Part shown: piece after piece, positions 1 through 8,585 of the stretch
Numbering within the stretch: position 1 is the stretch's first letter
Layout of the letters: the number at the start of each line of letters is the position of its first letter
Assembly: GCF_020523985.1 (NCBI RefSeq)
Contig: NZ_JAIVKM010000011.1
Coordinates: 18,877 to 82,876 of the forward strand
Reading direction: 5' to 3'
DNA length: 64,000 nt
Origin: Mangrovibacter yixingensis
GTDB lineage: Bacteria; Pseudomonadota; Gammaproteobacteria; Enterobacterales; Enterobacteriaceae
Notes under the pieces: generated by a model
Databases searched by the model: none
Told to the model about the DNA's origin: nothing
Seen by the model: the letters and a program-made list of their open reading frames with translations, nothing else
Translations under genes and position numbers: made by a program

Positions 1-16
1 TACGTTGCTTTAATAA

Positions 17-32
17 CGTGACACTTATCACC
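17..32. promoter_or_regulatory. Candidate CRP site at left edge
   Basis: The sequence contains GTGA, six bases, then TCAC, the symmetric core of the CRP consensus TGTGA-N6-TCACA. In E. coli the gene divergent from dlhH is udp (uridine phosphorylase), whose promoter is controlled by CRP and CytR. By synteny this site may serve a udp gene lying left of the window. The match is seen directly; the assignment to udp is inference because that gene is not included. Confidence 0.5.
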
Positions 33-144
33 AATAATAATCAGGGTAATGAGGAAATTTGCTTTAATTACACTTTTTGCCCCCTGCCAGCCGAACCTTG
101 TACAGCTATAGTTAAGTTTATGCGCTATTCACACGGAGATTGCT

Positions 145-972
145 ATGACAGAAAAAAAGACAACCCCGCCCGCCAATAACCCATTCGCACCCGCGGTATC
201 ACCAGTAACCTCAACCGTTATTCATACCAGCGATAAAGGCTTACATACGGGCGAAACAACCATAGCGACCCAAGGTGAGCATATGCCTGCCTGGTATGCA
301 CGACCGCAGGATATAACCACCTCTTTACCTATTGTCATCGTGGTACAAGAGATCTTCGGCGTGCATGAACATATTAAAGACATCTGCAGGCGACTGGCAC
401 ATCAGGGGTATCTGGCAATCGCACCAGAACTCTATTTTCGCCAGGGCTGTCCGAATGAATACCAAGAGATCGGGGCGTTACTTCGCGATCTGGTCAGTAA
501 AGTACCGGATGCTCAGGTGTTGGCGGACTTGGATCATGTGGCGAACTGGGCTGGTAAAAACCATGGTGATCTGCACCGTTTGTTTGTTACTGGTTTTTGC
601 TGGGGCGGCCGTATTAGCTGGTTGTATGCTGCACATAACCCCCAATTAAAAGCGGCTGTGGCCTGGTATGGCCGCCTGGTTGGCGCACACACGCTGACAT
701 CACCCCAACACCCAGTTGATGTTGCTGCAAATCTTAGCGCGCCTGTTTTGGGCTTGTATGGTGGAAAAGATGACGGTATCCCGTTAGAGAGCGTGGAAAC
801 CATGCGCCAGGCATTGCGTGCAGCAAATGCGAAAGCAGAGATCGTGGTTTACCCTGAAGCCGGGCACGCCTTTAACGCCGACTACCGGCCCAATTACCAC
901 CAGGAATCCGCACAAGATGGCTGGGAAAGAATGCTTGCCTGGTTCTCTGCATATGATAAAGGCGCAAAATAG
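145..972 (+). CDS. dlhH: Dienelactone hydrolase family protein DlhH (YsgA)
   Basis: Alpha/beta hydrolase of the dienelactone hydrolase family, 275 residues, close in length and sequence to E. coli DlhH (about 271). The nucleophile elbow GFCWGG places the catalytic cysteine near residue 152; the acid lies in the YGGKDD segment and the histidine in the GHAFNADY motif near the C-terminus. The substrate in enteric bacteria is not established. The start is preceded by ACGGAGA, a reasonable ribosome-binding site. It stands alone, converging on metE, with a shared terminator at 997-1021. No signal peptide is visible, so it should be cytosolic. Confidence 0.93.
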   Translation: MTEKKTTPPANNPFAPAVSPVTSTVIHTSDKGLHTGETTIATQGEHMPAWYARPQDITTSLPIVIVVQEIFGVHEHIKDICRRLAHQGYLAIAPELYFRQGCPNEYQEIGALLRDLVSKVPDAQVLADLDHVANWAGKNHGDLHRLFVTGFCWGGRISWLYAAHNPQLKAAVAWYGRLVGAHTLTSPQHPVDVAANLSAPVLGLYGGKDDGIPLESVETMRQALRAANAKAEIVVYPEAGHAFNADYRPNYHQESAQDGWERMLAWFSAYDKGAK

Positions 973-996
973 GCCGGATTAACGCACGGTAAAAAC

Positions 997-1021
997 AAGG
1001 AAAGGCCAGGCGCCTTTCCTT
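997..1021. terminator. Bidirectional terminator between dlhH and metE
   Basis: A perfect 10-bp stem (AAGGAAAGGC with GCCTTTCCTT) closes a 5-nt loop. It is followed by a short T run on the plus strand and by TTGTTTTT on the minus strand. It lies between two convergent genes, so it can end both dlhH and metE transcripts. Confidence 0.8.
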
Positions 1022-1079
1022 TTTCATTGCTTACCACTTGTTTGCCATTTGATTCGCTGGCCACACATAAGTGAGTTGA

Positions 1080-3344
1080 TTAAAAGGCCTGACGCAGGTT
1101 ACGGGCGGCCTCAACCATATTTGCCAGTGCAGCCCGGGTTTCTGGCCAACCCCGCGTTTTCAACCCGCAATCCGGGTTTACCCACAACCGTTCAGCCGGA
1201 ATATAACGGGCGGCTTTCTTCAGCAGGTTTTCAATCCAGGCAACATCAGGCACATTGGGTGAGTGAATATCATAAACACCCGGCCCAATTTCATTCGGGT
1301 ATTCAAACTGTTCAAAGGATTCCAGCAGTTCCATATCAGAGCGTGATGTTTCGATAGTAATAACATCAGCATCCAGTGCAGCAATAGAATCCATGATGTC
1401 ATTAAATTCGCAGTAACACATATGGGTATGAATCTGTGTTTCGTCTTTCGCAACCGCAGCGTTCAGGCGGAATGCTTCCACGGCCCAGGACAGATAAGCC
1501 TGCCAGTCACTCTGGCGCAACGGTAAACCTTCACGCAGTGCAGGCTCATCTATCTGGATAATACCAATACCGGCCGCTTCCAGGTCTGCCACTTCATCGC
1601 GCAGTGCCAGTGCAACTTGTTTCGCAATGGTTTCACGGCTGACATCTTCCCGAGGGAAGGACCAGCACAAAATCGTGACCGGGCCAGTCAGCATGCCTTT
1701 CATCGGTTTATCTGTTAATGACTGAGCATATTTGGCCCACTCCACTGTAATGGGTGCCGGGCGGCTGACATCGCCAATCACAACAGGCGGTTTCACACAG
1801 CGCGAACCATAACTTTGTACCCAACCATTTTGGGTGAAAGCAAAACCATCAAGATGTTCGCCAAAATACTCGACCATATCATTACGTTCTGCTTCACCAT
1901 GTACCAGTACATCCAGCCCCAGACGTTCCTGTTCCTGCACTGCCTGGCGAATATGTTCAGCAATACTGGTGCGGTAATGACCCGCATCCAAACGGCCCTG
2001 TTTGAAATCAAGCCGCAGCCCCCGAATTTCCTTTGTCTGCGGGAATGAACCAATTGTGGTGGTCGGCCAGGCAGGTAAATTGAAATGCGCACGCTGCAAT
2101 TGAGCACGCTTAGTGTATGCGCTGGTTCTCTGGCTATCCTGTTCACCAATGGCGGCAAGGCGCTCAGCAACTGCGCGATTATGCACACGGCGCGAATCAG
2201 AGCGGGCCTGAATGGGGGCGCTCCATTCAACCAGATTCCGGGTATCACCACTATTCAGTGCATGGGAAAGTAACGCCAGTTCCTCACATTTTTGCACCGC
2301 AAATGCGAACCAGCTTTTCACTTCATTATCAAGACGGGTTTCAACACGCAAATCAATAGGGCTGTGCAGCAAAGAGCAGGAAGAGGCAACCCATAGCGGG
2401 CGCTGGCCCACAATCTCTCTGAGTTGCTGGTATTTTTTTGTCAAATCAGCACGCCAGACATTACGCCCATTGATAACACCCGCAGACAATAGCCAGTCTG
2501 CCGGTAGTTTGCTATGCAATTCGGCTACATCATCATGGCCGTGAACCAAATCGACATGCAAGCCTTGAACAGGTAACGCCGCAATGGTATTCAGGTTAGG
2601 TGCCACACCTTCAAAATAGGTAGTCAGCAGTAATTTCACATGGCCACTTAGTGCCTGGTAAGCAGGTTTAAACGCTGCCAGCCAGGCTGGAGGTAATTCC
2701 AGTACCAGAGCGGGTTCATCTATTTGTACCCACTCAATGCCACGTTTTGCCAGTTCCGCCAAAACCTGCTGATAAACTGGCAGAATATCGTTGAGTAAAG
2801 ACAAACGGTCAAAAGCCTCACCTTTCACTTTCCCCAACCATAGATAAGTCACCGGCCCCAGTAACACAGGTTTTACTCTGTGGTTGAGCGCCAGGGCTTC
2901 ATCAACCTCATCCAGCAGTTGTGTCCAGGCCAGGTGAAATGACTGCCCCTGAGTAAATTCCGGCACCATATAGTGGTAGTTAGTATTAAACCACTTGGTC
3001 ATTTCTGCTGCAGCGGCGGGTTCCCCTGTAGGTGCCCGGCCACGGCCAGTACGGAATAAGGTGTCGATATCAATAGTACCATCGGCGTTTTGGTGGCGTG
3101 CAGGAACGTTTCCCAGCAACAGGCTGGTGCCAAGAACATGGTCATACCAGGCGAAATCGCCAACAGGAAGTATGTTGATACCGGCATCACTTTGTTGTTG
3201 CCAGTGACGGGCTCGTAATTCACGGCCCGTTTCAAACAAATCTTCACGGCTCAGGGTGCCAGCCCAATAACTTTCCTGGGCTTTTTTCAGTTCGCGTCGC
3301 AGGCCAATACGCGGAAAACCGAGGGTATGGTTGAGGACAGTCAT
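1080..3344 (-). CDS. metE: Cobalamin-independent methionine synthase MetE
   Basis: Transfers the methyl group of 5-methyltetrahydropteroyl-triglutamate to homocysteine, the last step of methionine synthesis without B12. The 754-residue product matches E. coli MetE (753) throughout. Zinc-ligand motifs are visible in the C-terminal half: [10 protein letters not shown] supplies His and Cys, and NPDCGLKTR supplies the distal Cys. The open frame extends 40 codons further upstream, but I chose the ATG at 3344 because it begins [14 protein letters not shown] as in the family and has GGAG about 8 nt upstream. It is divergent from its activator gene metR. The intergenic region carries a MetJ-like operator and a MetR box. 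Confidence 0.98.
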   Translation of the reverse strand: MTVLNHTLGFPRIGLRRELKKAQESYWAGTLSREDLFETGRELRARHWQQQSDAGINILPVGDFAWYDHVLGTSLLLGNVPARHQNADGTIDIDTLFRTGRGRAPTGEPAAAAEMTKWFNTNYHYMVPEFTQGQSFHLAWTQLLDEVDEALALNHRVKPVLLGPVTYLWLGKVKGEAFDRLSLLNDILPVYQQVLAELAKRGIEWVQIDEPALVLELPPAWLAAFKPAYQALSGHVKLLLTTYFEGVAPNLNTIAALPVQGLHVDLVHGHDDVAELHSKLPADWLLSAGVINGRNVWRADLTKKYQQLREIVGQRPLWVASSCSLLHSPIDLRVETRLDNEVKSWFAFAVQKCEELALLSHALNSGDTRNLVEWSAPIQARSDSRRVHNRAVAERLAAIGEQDSQRTSAYTKRAQLQRAHFNLPAWPTTTIGSFPQTKEIRGLRLDFKQGRLDAGHYRTSIAEHIRQAVQEQERLGLDVLVHGEAERNDMVEYFGEHLDGFAFTQNGWVQSYGSRCVKPPVVIGDVSRPAPITVEWAKYAQSLTDKPMKGMLTGPVTILCWSFPREDVSRETIAKQVALALRDEVADLEAAGIGIIQIDEPALREGLPLRQSDWQAYLSWAVEAFRLNAAVAKDETQIHTHMCYCEFNDIMDSIAALDADVITIETSRSDMELLESFEQFEYPNEIGPGVYDIHSPNVPDVAWIENLLKKAARYIPAERLWVNPDCGLKTRGWPETRAALANMVEAARNLRQAF

Positions 3345-3367
3345 TTTTCTTCTCCATTTAGCCATCC

Positions 3368-3383
3368 AGATGTTTACACATCT
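3368..3383. promoter_or_regulatory. MetJ operator (two adjacent met boxes)
   Basis: AGATGTTT followed by ACACATCT gives two adjacent 8-mers, each matching 6 of 8 positions of the MetJ consensus AGACGTCT. Together they form a near-palindrome. It lies in the metE-metR intergenic region, 24 bases upstream of the metE start. MetJ with S-adenosylmethionine represses both genes in E. coli. The sequence match is direct; binding is inferred. Confidence 0.7.
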
Positions 3384-3434
3384 ATATTCCGCAGGTACTG
3401 TATATTCCTCAAGCGCAAAATCCTCAAGGCGAAG

Positions 3435-3447
3435 TGAAGGACTTTCA
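3435..3447. promoter_or_regulatory. MetR box overlapping the metR ribosome-binding site
   Basis: TGAAGGACTTTCA is a perfect match to the MetR consensus TGAA-N5-TTCA. Its last base is the A of the metR start codon and its AAGGA core is the metR Shine-Dalgarno sequence. MetR bound here could affect both metE activation and metR autoregulation. Confidence 0.65.
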
Positions 3448-4400
3448 TGATCGAGATAAAACACCTGAGAACTCTGCAGGCACTCCGCAGTAGTGGCTCC
3501 CTGGCTGCGGCGGCTGCAGTGTTACACCAGACGCAATCAGCCCTTTCTCACCAGTTCAGTGACCTGGAGCAACGGCTTGGGTTCAGGCTGTTTATCCGAA
3601 AGAGCCAGCCTCTGCGTTTTACTCCCCAGGGTGAAATCCTGTTACAACTGGCCGCCCAGGTTTTGCCACAAATTCAGCAAGCTTTACAGGATTGCAATGA
3701 ACCCCAACAGACTGCGTTACGCATTGCGATTGAATGCCATAGCTGTATCCAGTGGTTGACCCCTGCTCTGGAACATTTCCACAAGCTGTGGCCACAGGTG
3801 GACATGGATTTTAAATCCGGCGTCACTTTCGACCCACAACCCGCCTTGCAACAAAGTGAGCTGGATATTGTACTGACATCCGATATTTTGCCGCGCAGCG
3901 GGCTGCATTATTCGCCGATGTTTGATTTTGAAGTGCGCCTGGTGCTGGCGACAGATCACCCGCTGGCAGGGAAAGCCCGAATCAGCCCGGAAGACCTGGC
4001 TCGTGAAACACTGTTAATTTACCCGGTGCAACGCCAACGCCTTGATGTCTGGCGTCATTTTCTACAACCGGCTGGAGTCAGCCCTTCGCTAAAGAGTGTG
4101 GATAATACTTTGCTACTGATTCAAATGGTGGCTGCCCGAATGGGGATTGCGGCCTTGCCACACTGGGTAGTGGAGAGTTTTGAGCGACAAGGTCTGGTCG
4201 TGACCCGGACGTTAGGCGAAGGTTTATGGAGCCGGTTGTACGCTGCCGTTCGGGATGGGGAGCAGCGCCAACCGGTTATCGAAGCATTTATTCGTTCGGC
4301 GCGCCAACACGCTTGCGACCATCTGCCATTTGTACGGAGTGCGGAGCGACCCAGCGCCGATGTACCCACAGGGAAGCCAGAATCACTGCTGCGCCAATAA
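3447..4400 (+). CDS. metR: LysR-type activator of methionine genes MetR
   Basis: LysR-family regulator, 317 residues, identical in length to E. coli MetR. It activates metE, metH and other methionine genes with homocysteine as co-effector. Residues 1-60 form the winged helix-turn-helix ([22 protein letters not shown], then SALSHQ), and the rest is the periplasmic-binding-like effector domain. It is divergent from metE, as usual for this regulator pair. The coding 3' end runs 113 bases into the convergent yigM gene. Confidence 0.98.
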   Translation: MIEIKHLRTLQALRSSGSLAAAAAVLHQTQSALSHQFSDLEQRLGFRLFIRKSQPLRFTPQGEILLQLAAQVLPQIQQALQDCNEPQQTALRIAIECHSCIQWLTPALEHFHKLWPQVDMDFKSGVTFDPQPALQQSELDIVLTSDILPRSGLHYSPMFDFEVRLVLATDHPLAGKARISPEDLARETLLIYPVQRQRLDVWRHFLQPAGVSPSLKSVDNTLLLIQMVAARMGIAALPHWVVESFERQGLVVTRTLGEGLWSRLYAAVRDGEQRQPVIEAFIRSARQHACDHLPFVRSAERPSADVPTGKPESLLRQ

Positions 4401-5220
4401 GAAAACTGCTCCAGTGAGGCTGCTGCTGCCAGATAGCCAGGTTAACCAGCAGCCCTGCCGGGATATGCACATTGTTCATGATGCCAAGTGTTCCCGCATC
4501 TACCTGCGTTGCCCCATAGTTCCACATAAAATATCCCAGCCCGGATGCCGCCACTCCAAGCCATACCAAAATCCCCCACTGTAACGAGGTTTCCGGTAAT
4601 TTGTTCGGGTTACCCAATGTAAACCAGGCGATAACGGCGACAATCAGTGCCCCCATGTAAAACCATGAAATAGCACTGTGTTGCGGCATGGGATGGACTT
4701 CCATTAAGCGTTTGTAACCCACCATACCAATGGCAAAGCTGATGTTAGCAAGTTGTACGAGTAACAGACCCAACCAGAAGTGATCACTCAGTTTGTCGTA
4801 ACGAATAATCGCCGCACCTATTACCGCCAGCAGAGCGCTTAACGCATAGCCCCAGCGTAACCGGCGGCGGCTCAGCACATCGTAGATCAATGTGACATAC
4901 AGTGGAGTGAAAATGGTAAACAGTAGAAATTCCGACACTGTCAGGTAGAGGTAGGCCCGGAAGCTGAACAGGTACATCACGCCTAACTGCATGGCACCAA
5001 CCAGCATATAAGACAATAACGTGCGCCATTTTTGCCCACAGGTACGCAGAAAAGGCAAAAAGACCAGTGCGGCCAGGCCAATACGCATCAAAACGGAAAA
5101 GTAGCTGTCAACATGACCAGCAAGGTATTCGCCTATCAGGCTGAAAGAAAAAGCCCACAAGATAGTGGTGATTATCAGTAAGATCACGGCATATTGGCTC
5201 ATAATGGAACGAACCAACAT
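4288..5220 (-). CDS. yigM: EamA/DMT-family transporter, probable biotin importer YigM
   Basis: Integral membrane protein of about 310 residues with roughly ten hydrophobic segments in the pattern of the EamA (drug/metabolite transporter) family. It sits exactly where E. coli has yigM, which is reported to be a high-affinity biotin transporter. The stretch [25 protein letters not shown] near the N-terminus is characteristic. Two starts are possible: 5220 or, six codons later, 5202. The 3' end overlaps metR tail to tail by 113 bases, so the last 37 codons of both genes are read from the same DNA. Function is assigned by synteny and family, not by visible substrate residues. Confidence 0.85.
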   Translation of the reverse strand: MLVRSIMSQYAVILLIITTILWAFSFSLIGEYLAGHVDSYFSVLMRIGLAALVFLPFLRTCGQKWRTLLSYMLVGAMQLGVMYLFSFRAYLYLTVSEFLLFTIFTPLYVTLIYDVLSRRRLRWGYALSALLAVIGAAIIRYDKLSDHFWLGLLLVQLANISFAIGMVGYKRLMEVHPMPQHSAISWFYMGALIVAVIAWFTLGNPNKLPETSLQWGILVWLGVAASGLGYFMWNYGATQVDAGTLGIMNNVHIPAGLLVNLAIWQQQPHWSSFLIGAAVILASLWVHRRWVAPHSVQMADGRKRVGAPNE

Positions 5221-5260
5221 TTTAGCGAGACAGGCAGCTGCGCGCCCAACTATTTAATTT

Positions 5261-5287
5261 ACGAGTGGTTAAAATAAAACCACTCGT
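5261..5287. terminator. Stem-loop between yigL and yigM
   Basis: A perfect 10-bp stem, ACGAGTGGTT with AACCACTCGT, encloses a 7-nt A-rich loop. It lies just after the yigL stop on the minus strand. The U tract is weak, so it may be an inefficient terminator or an mRNA 3'-end stabiliser. Confidence 0.55.
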
Positions 5288-5303
5288 TATTTATCTTCTG
5301 CCT

Positions 5304-6104
5304 TCAGGAAAGAAATAGTTTCCGCAGATAATGCGGTACGGCATCAGTTACGTTGGTTCCAATCACTTCCAGTTCGGGTAACAAGTCTTTCAGGCGCTGA
5401 TGAGCATTCCCCATAATGCAGCCTTTCCCGGCCATAGAGAGCATCTCTTGGTCATTCATACCATCACCAAAAGCAATACAGTCTTTTAGCTGGTAGCCCA
5501 TCGCCTTAGCAACCGCTTCCAGTGCATGGCCTTTAGAGACCCCGCCCGCCATCACTTCAAGGCAAGTCACTGTTGAGAAGCTGACATTCACTCGGTCACC
5601 CCAACGGGCATTAATAGCCTGCTCCAGTGGCAACAGTTTTTCGTGAGAGTCACAGGTAAAGAACACTTTGCTGACACCATCAGTTTCCAGCATACCGGGC
5701 TGGAATACCTGGTAGTTAAATACGGCCTCACGGAAATAGACCATATCTTCTGGCCGCGGTTGGCTGATAAACCATTCATCACCACGATAAACATTGGTGG
5801 TAATGTCTTTGTTGCCCACGACCATGCCGTACAAGTCGCCAGCAATGTCCCGGTCCAAATCATGGGAGAACACCAGGTTCCCCTGGTTATCGTGCACCCT
5901 GGCACCATTGGACGTAATCATATACGACTGGATACCCAGGTTATCCCTAATCTGGCCGACATCAATATGGTGACGCCCGGTGGCGAAAATAAAGTGAATA
6001 CCCTGGTTTACCAGCAGCGTTAATGTCTCTTTGGCAAATGGGGTAAGCCTGTGTTCAGGCGATAACAATGTGCCGTCTAAATCCGACGCAACAACATGGT
6101 ACAT
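5304..6104 (-). CDS. yigL: HAD-superfamily phosphatase YigL
   Basis: Cof-type haloacid dehalogenase phosphatase, 266 residues, the same length as E. coli YigL, which acts on pyridoxal phosphate and sugar phosphates. Motif I SDLDGTLLSP lies at residues 8-17, and motif IV FGDGMNDQEML near residue 217 supplies the magnesium-binding acidic residues. It follows pldB by 37 bases on the same strand and is probably cotranscribed. In Salmonella the pldB-yigL mRNA is processed and the yigL part is stabilised by the small RNA SgrS pairing within the pldB 3' end. That regulation is known there and only inferred here. Confidence 0.95.
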   Translation of the reverse strand: MYHVVASDLDGTLLSPEHRLTPFAKETLTLLVNQGIHFIFATGRHHIDVGQIRDNLGIQSYMITSNGARVHDNQGNLVFSHDLDRDIAGDLYGMVVGNKDITTNVYRGDEWFISQPRPEDMVYFREAVFNYQVFQPGMLETDGVSKVFFTCDSHEKLLPLEQAINARWGDRVNVSFSTVTCLEVMAGGVSKGHALEAVAKAMGYQLKDCIAFGDGMNDQEMLSMAGKGCIMGNAHQRLKDLLPELEVIGTNVTDAVPHYLRKLFLS

Positions 6105-6141
6105 AGGCGATTCTACCTCTGGTGAAAATAACGTTAAGGCC

Positions 6142-7146
6142 TCATGCCTTTAAGTCTGCATGCCGTGTAAAAAAGTCCACAATGGCATGCAATGCAGCAG
6201 CGCGCATATCGTCCTTTTCAAACAGGATCTCATGATACGCACCTTCGATGATGTAAGGTTTCCCCCCCTCACACGGGTAGCCCGCCGCGGCTCTAATTTC
6301 ACAGAACTTATCGTGCATCCGGTTATCGACAACATGATCTTGTTCTGCCTGCAGGAGTAATACCGGCGTAGTCATGGCAGTGGCCTCTGCCAAAACTTGT
6401 TCACCTGCAAGGATTCCTTCCCGAACCCAATGGTAAGTTGGGCCACCCACACGCAACCGCGGATCATCAGCATATAAACGCAAATTACGGCGGTAACGCT
6501 CAGGACTGTGGGTTAATGTGTTCATCACAAAGGGTAGCGGTTGCCAGCGCCCGGTTCCCATCGCATACCCTTCGCTGATTTTTGGGTAGCCTTCTGCCCA
6601 GTCAAGAATATGCCTTACCATCCAGTCTGGCAGGCGAATAACGATGCCAAACATCGGGGCGCATAGCACTGCGGCATCACAGGCCTGTGGGTTTTTGCTT
6701 AAAAACAACGCTGTAATTGCGCCTCCCATGGAATGAGCCAGAACAAAACGCTTTTTCCACGGGCCCGGTGCAACTTCCTGTTGCCAGAATGATGTTAAAT
6801 CATCGACATAATCACTGAAATTCACCACATGACCACGATGGGGATCGTCCAGCATTCGGCCTGATCGCCCTTGCCCACGATGATCAATAATTAATACGTC
6901 AAACCCACAATGAAACAGGTCCCAGGCAACCTCGGCGTATTTCACATAGCTTTCAATCCGTCCTGGACAGATAACCACCACCTGATGGTGCTTTTTATTG
7001 CGGAAGCGGACATACCGTATAGGCACACCTTCAACACCTGCGAGCTCGCACTCTTCACGCTGTTGCCAGAAATCATTCAGTGGACCCACCGCAAAAGCAG
7101 CAAAAGCTTTTTCCCTTTCGGTCCACTCATTTTTGTGCTTTTTCAT
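6142..7146 (-). CDS. pldB: Lysophospholipase L2 PldB
   Basis: Serine hydrolase releasing fatty acids from lysophospholipids at the inner membrane. The 334-residue product follows E. coli PldB closely. Visible landmarks are HRGQGRSG, the nucleophile elbow AHSMGGA around residue 140, and YHEILFEKD near the C-terminus carrying the catalytic histidine. I chose the ATG at 7146 because it lines up with the E. coli N-terminus (W-x-x-R-E pattern). A GTG at 7161 would add five residues. Neither start has an ideal ribosome-binding site, and AAGGTG lies 12 nt before the ATG. Confidence 0.94.
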   Translation of the reverse strand: MKKHKNEWTEREKAFAAFAVGPLNDFWQQREECELAGVEGVPIRYVRFRNKKHHQVVVICPGRIESYVKYAEVAWDLFHCGFDVLIIDHRGQGRSGRMLDDPHRGHVVNFSDYVDDLTSFWQQEVAPGPWKKRFVLAHSMGGAITALFLSKNPQACDAAVLCAPMFGIVIRLPDWMVRHILDWAEGYPKISEGYAMGTGRWQPLPFVMNTLTHSPERYRRNLRLYADDPRLRVGGPTYHWVREGILAGEQVLAEATAMTTPVLLLQAEQDHVVDNRMHDKFCEIRAAAGYPCEGGKPYIIEGAYHEILFEKDDMRAAALHAIVDFFTRHADLKA

Positions 7147-7257
7147 AGGAGGTATCAGCACCTTTCAGTAGTGGAATAGCACTTTTTTTGTGAGTCATAG
7201 CGCAACACCAGACAATGGCGTATTGTGACATAAAAGTGTGCAGATCAGGAATCCAGG

Positions 7258-7878
7258 ATGAGTCTCGAGTGGTGGTTTACCTATTTAATTACAACGATCA
7301 TTTTAAGTTTATCGCCAGGGTCTGGCGCAATTAATACCATGAGTACCGCTATGAGCCACGGTTACCGAGGTGCCGCGGCATCTATAGCTGGCCTGCAAAC
7401 CGGGCTGGCGATTCACATCGTCCTGGTCGGCGTGGGTTTAGGGACGTTGTTCTCTCACTCACTACTGGCGTTCGAGATTCTCAAATGGGCTGGCGTCGCT
7501 TACCTTGTGTGGCTGGGTATTCAGCAATGGCGGGCTGCAGGTGCGCTTGATCTGAAAACTCTGGCGCAACAACAACCCCGGCGCAAATTGTTCCAGCGTG
7601 CGGTATTTGTCAATCTGACCAACCCCAAAAGCATTGTTTTCCTGGCCGCACTTTTCCCGCAATTTATTATGCCCCACCAGCCACAAGTTATGCAGTATGT
7701 GGTGTTAGGCGTAACTACCGTTGTCGTAGATATTGTGGTGATGATTGGTTATGCCACGCTGGCACAACGTATTGCAGGCTGGATTAAAGGGCCACGCCAG
7801 ATGAAGGCGCTGAACAGAGTATTTGGTTCACTCTTTATGCTGGTGGGCGCACTGCTCGCCAGTGCGCGCCAGGCATAA
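7258..7878 (+). CDS. rhtB: Homoserine/homoserine lactone efflux protein RhtB
   Basis: LysE/RhtB-family exporter, 206 residues, with about six transmembrane segments. The N-terminal signature [13 protein letters not shown] and the central [20 protein letters not shown] are strongly conserved with E. coli RhtB, so homoserine and homoserine-lactone export is the expected role. It is divergent from pldB and converges on rhtC, with only 25 bases between the two stop codons and no clear terminator. Confidence 0.96.
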   Translation: MSLEWWFTYLITTIILSLSPGSGAINTMSTAMSHGYRGAAASIAGLQTGLAIHIVLVGVGLGTLFSHSLLAFEILKWAGVAYLVWLGIQQWRAAGALDLKTLAQQQPRRKLFQRAVFVNLTNPKSIVFLAALFPQFIMPHQPQVMQYVVLGVTTVVVDIVVMIGYATLAQRIAGWIKGPRQMKALNRVFGSLFMLVGALLASARQA

Positions 7879-7903
7879 TTTCATGCTAAACAGCGGGTGC
7901 CGG

Positions 7904-8524
7904 TTAACGGGAAATAATCAGATGGATTCCGAACCCGGTAAACAAGGCACCGGCCATCCCGTCAATCCATTTCGCCAGCCGCTGGTAGCCTTGCCGCATT
8001 TTCGGTAACGCAAACAGGCTGGCGACCACGGCAAACCAGGCAAAGGTTTCTAACGCAATCAGGCAAAACAGCCCGATGCGTTCTGGTGCGCCAACGCTGT
8101 CGCCAAGAAAGAGTGAGAAGACACTACCGAAATAGATAATGGCTTTGGGGTTAGCCAGGTTGGTTAACAGGCCTTTCAGAAAGCTACGCCCTGCCTGAGC
8201 CAGCTCAACTTGTTGTGCCGGGCCATGCTCCACTGGTTTTTTAAATACTCCCCGCAGCATCTGGAAACCCATCCAGCATAAATACAAACCACCACCCACC
8301 ATAATAATGGTGTGCAGCCAGGCCATTTTTTCCAGAATAAGGTGCAGGCCAAGCAGTGCCACACCTGACCAGACCATGACGCCACAGGTGATACCCAGTA
8401 CGCCCATAATGGCTTCACGGCGAGAGCGGCTGATAGCCGTTTGAGATACAAAAAAGAAATCCGGGCCAGGGCTTATCAGCGCTAAGAAATGCACCAGTGC
8501 CACTGTCAGAAAAAGCATTAACAT
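7904..8524 (-). CDS. rhtC: Threonine efflux protein RhtC
   Basis: Second LysE/RhtB-family exporter, 206 residues, related to its convergent neighbour but with the RhtC pattern LISPGPDFFFVSQTA and LTNLANPKAIIYFGSVFSLFLGD. E. coli RhtC exports threonine. Six hydrophobic segments are visible. It lies 61 bases downstream of recQ on the same strand. Confidence 0.96.
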   Translation of the reverse strand: MLMLFLTVALVHFLALISPGPDFFFVSQTAISRSRREAIMGVLGITCGVMVWSGVALLGLHLILEKMAWLHTIIMVGGGLYLCWMGFQMLRGVFKKPVEHGPAQQVELAQAGRSFLKGLLTNLANPKAIIYFGSVFSLFLGDSVGAPERIGLFCLIALETFAWFAVVASLFALPKMRQGYQRLAKWIDGMAGALFTGFGIHLIISR

Positions 8525-8585
8525 AACTTGCTCGCAGGAGAATAATCGCAGGAGGTATTATCCTGGCACGTTTCTCCGCTGCCCG

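Noticed and set aside
1793..2251. 152-codon minus-strand ORF inside metE
   Set aside because: It is an out-of-frame shadow of metE, as are similar ORFs within recQ, rffG and other conserved genes.
3345..3464. N-terminal extension of metE by 40 codons
   Set aside because: It would cross the MetJ operator and overlap metR, and these residues are absent from the family. The ATG at 3344 has a proper ribosome-binding site.
7224..7240. CRP-like TGTGA upstream of rhtB
   Set aside because: The second half (AGTGT) does not match TCACA, and there is no reason to expect cAMP control of rhtB.
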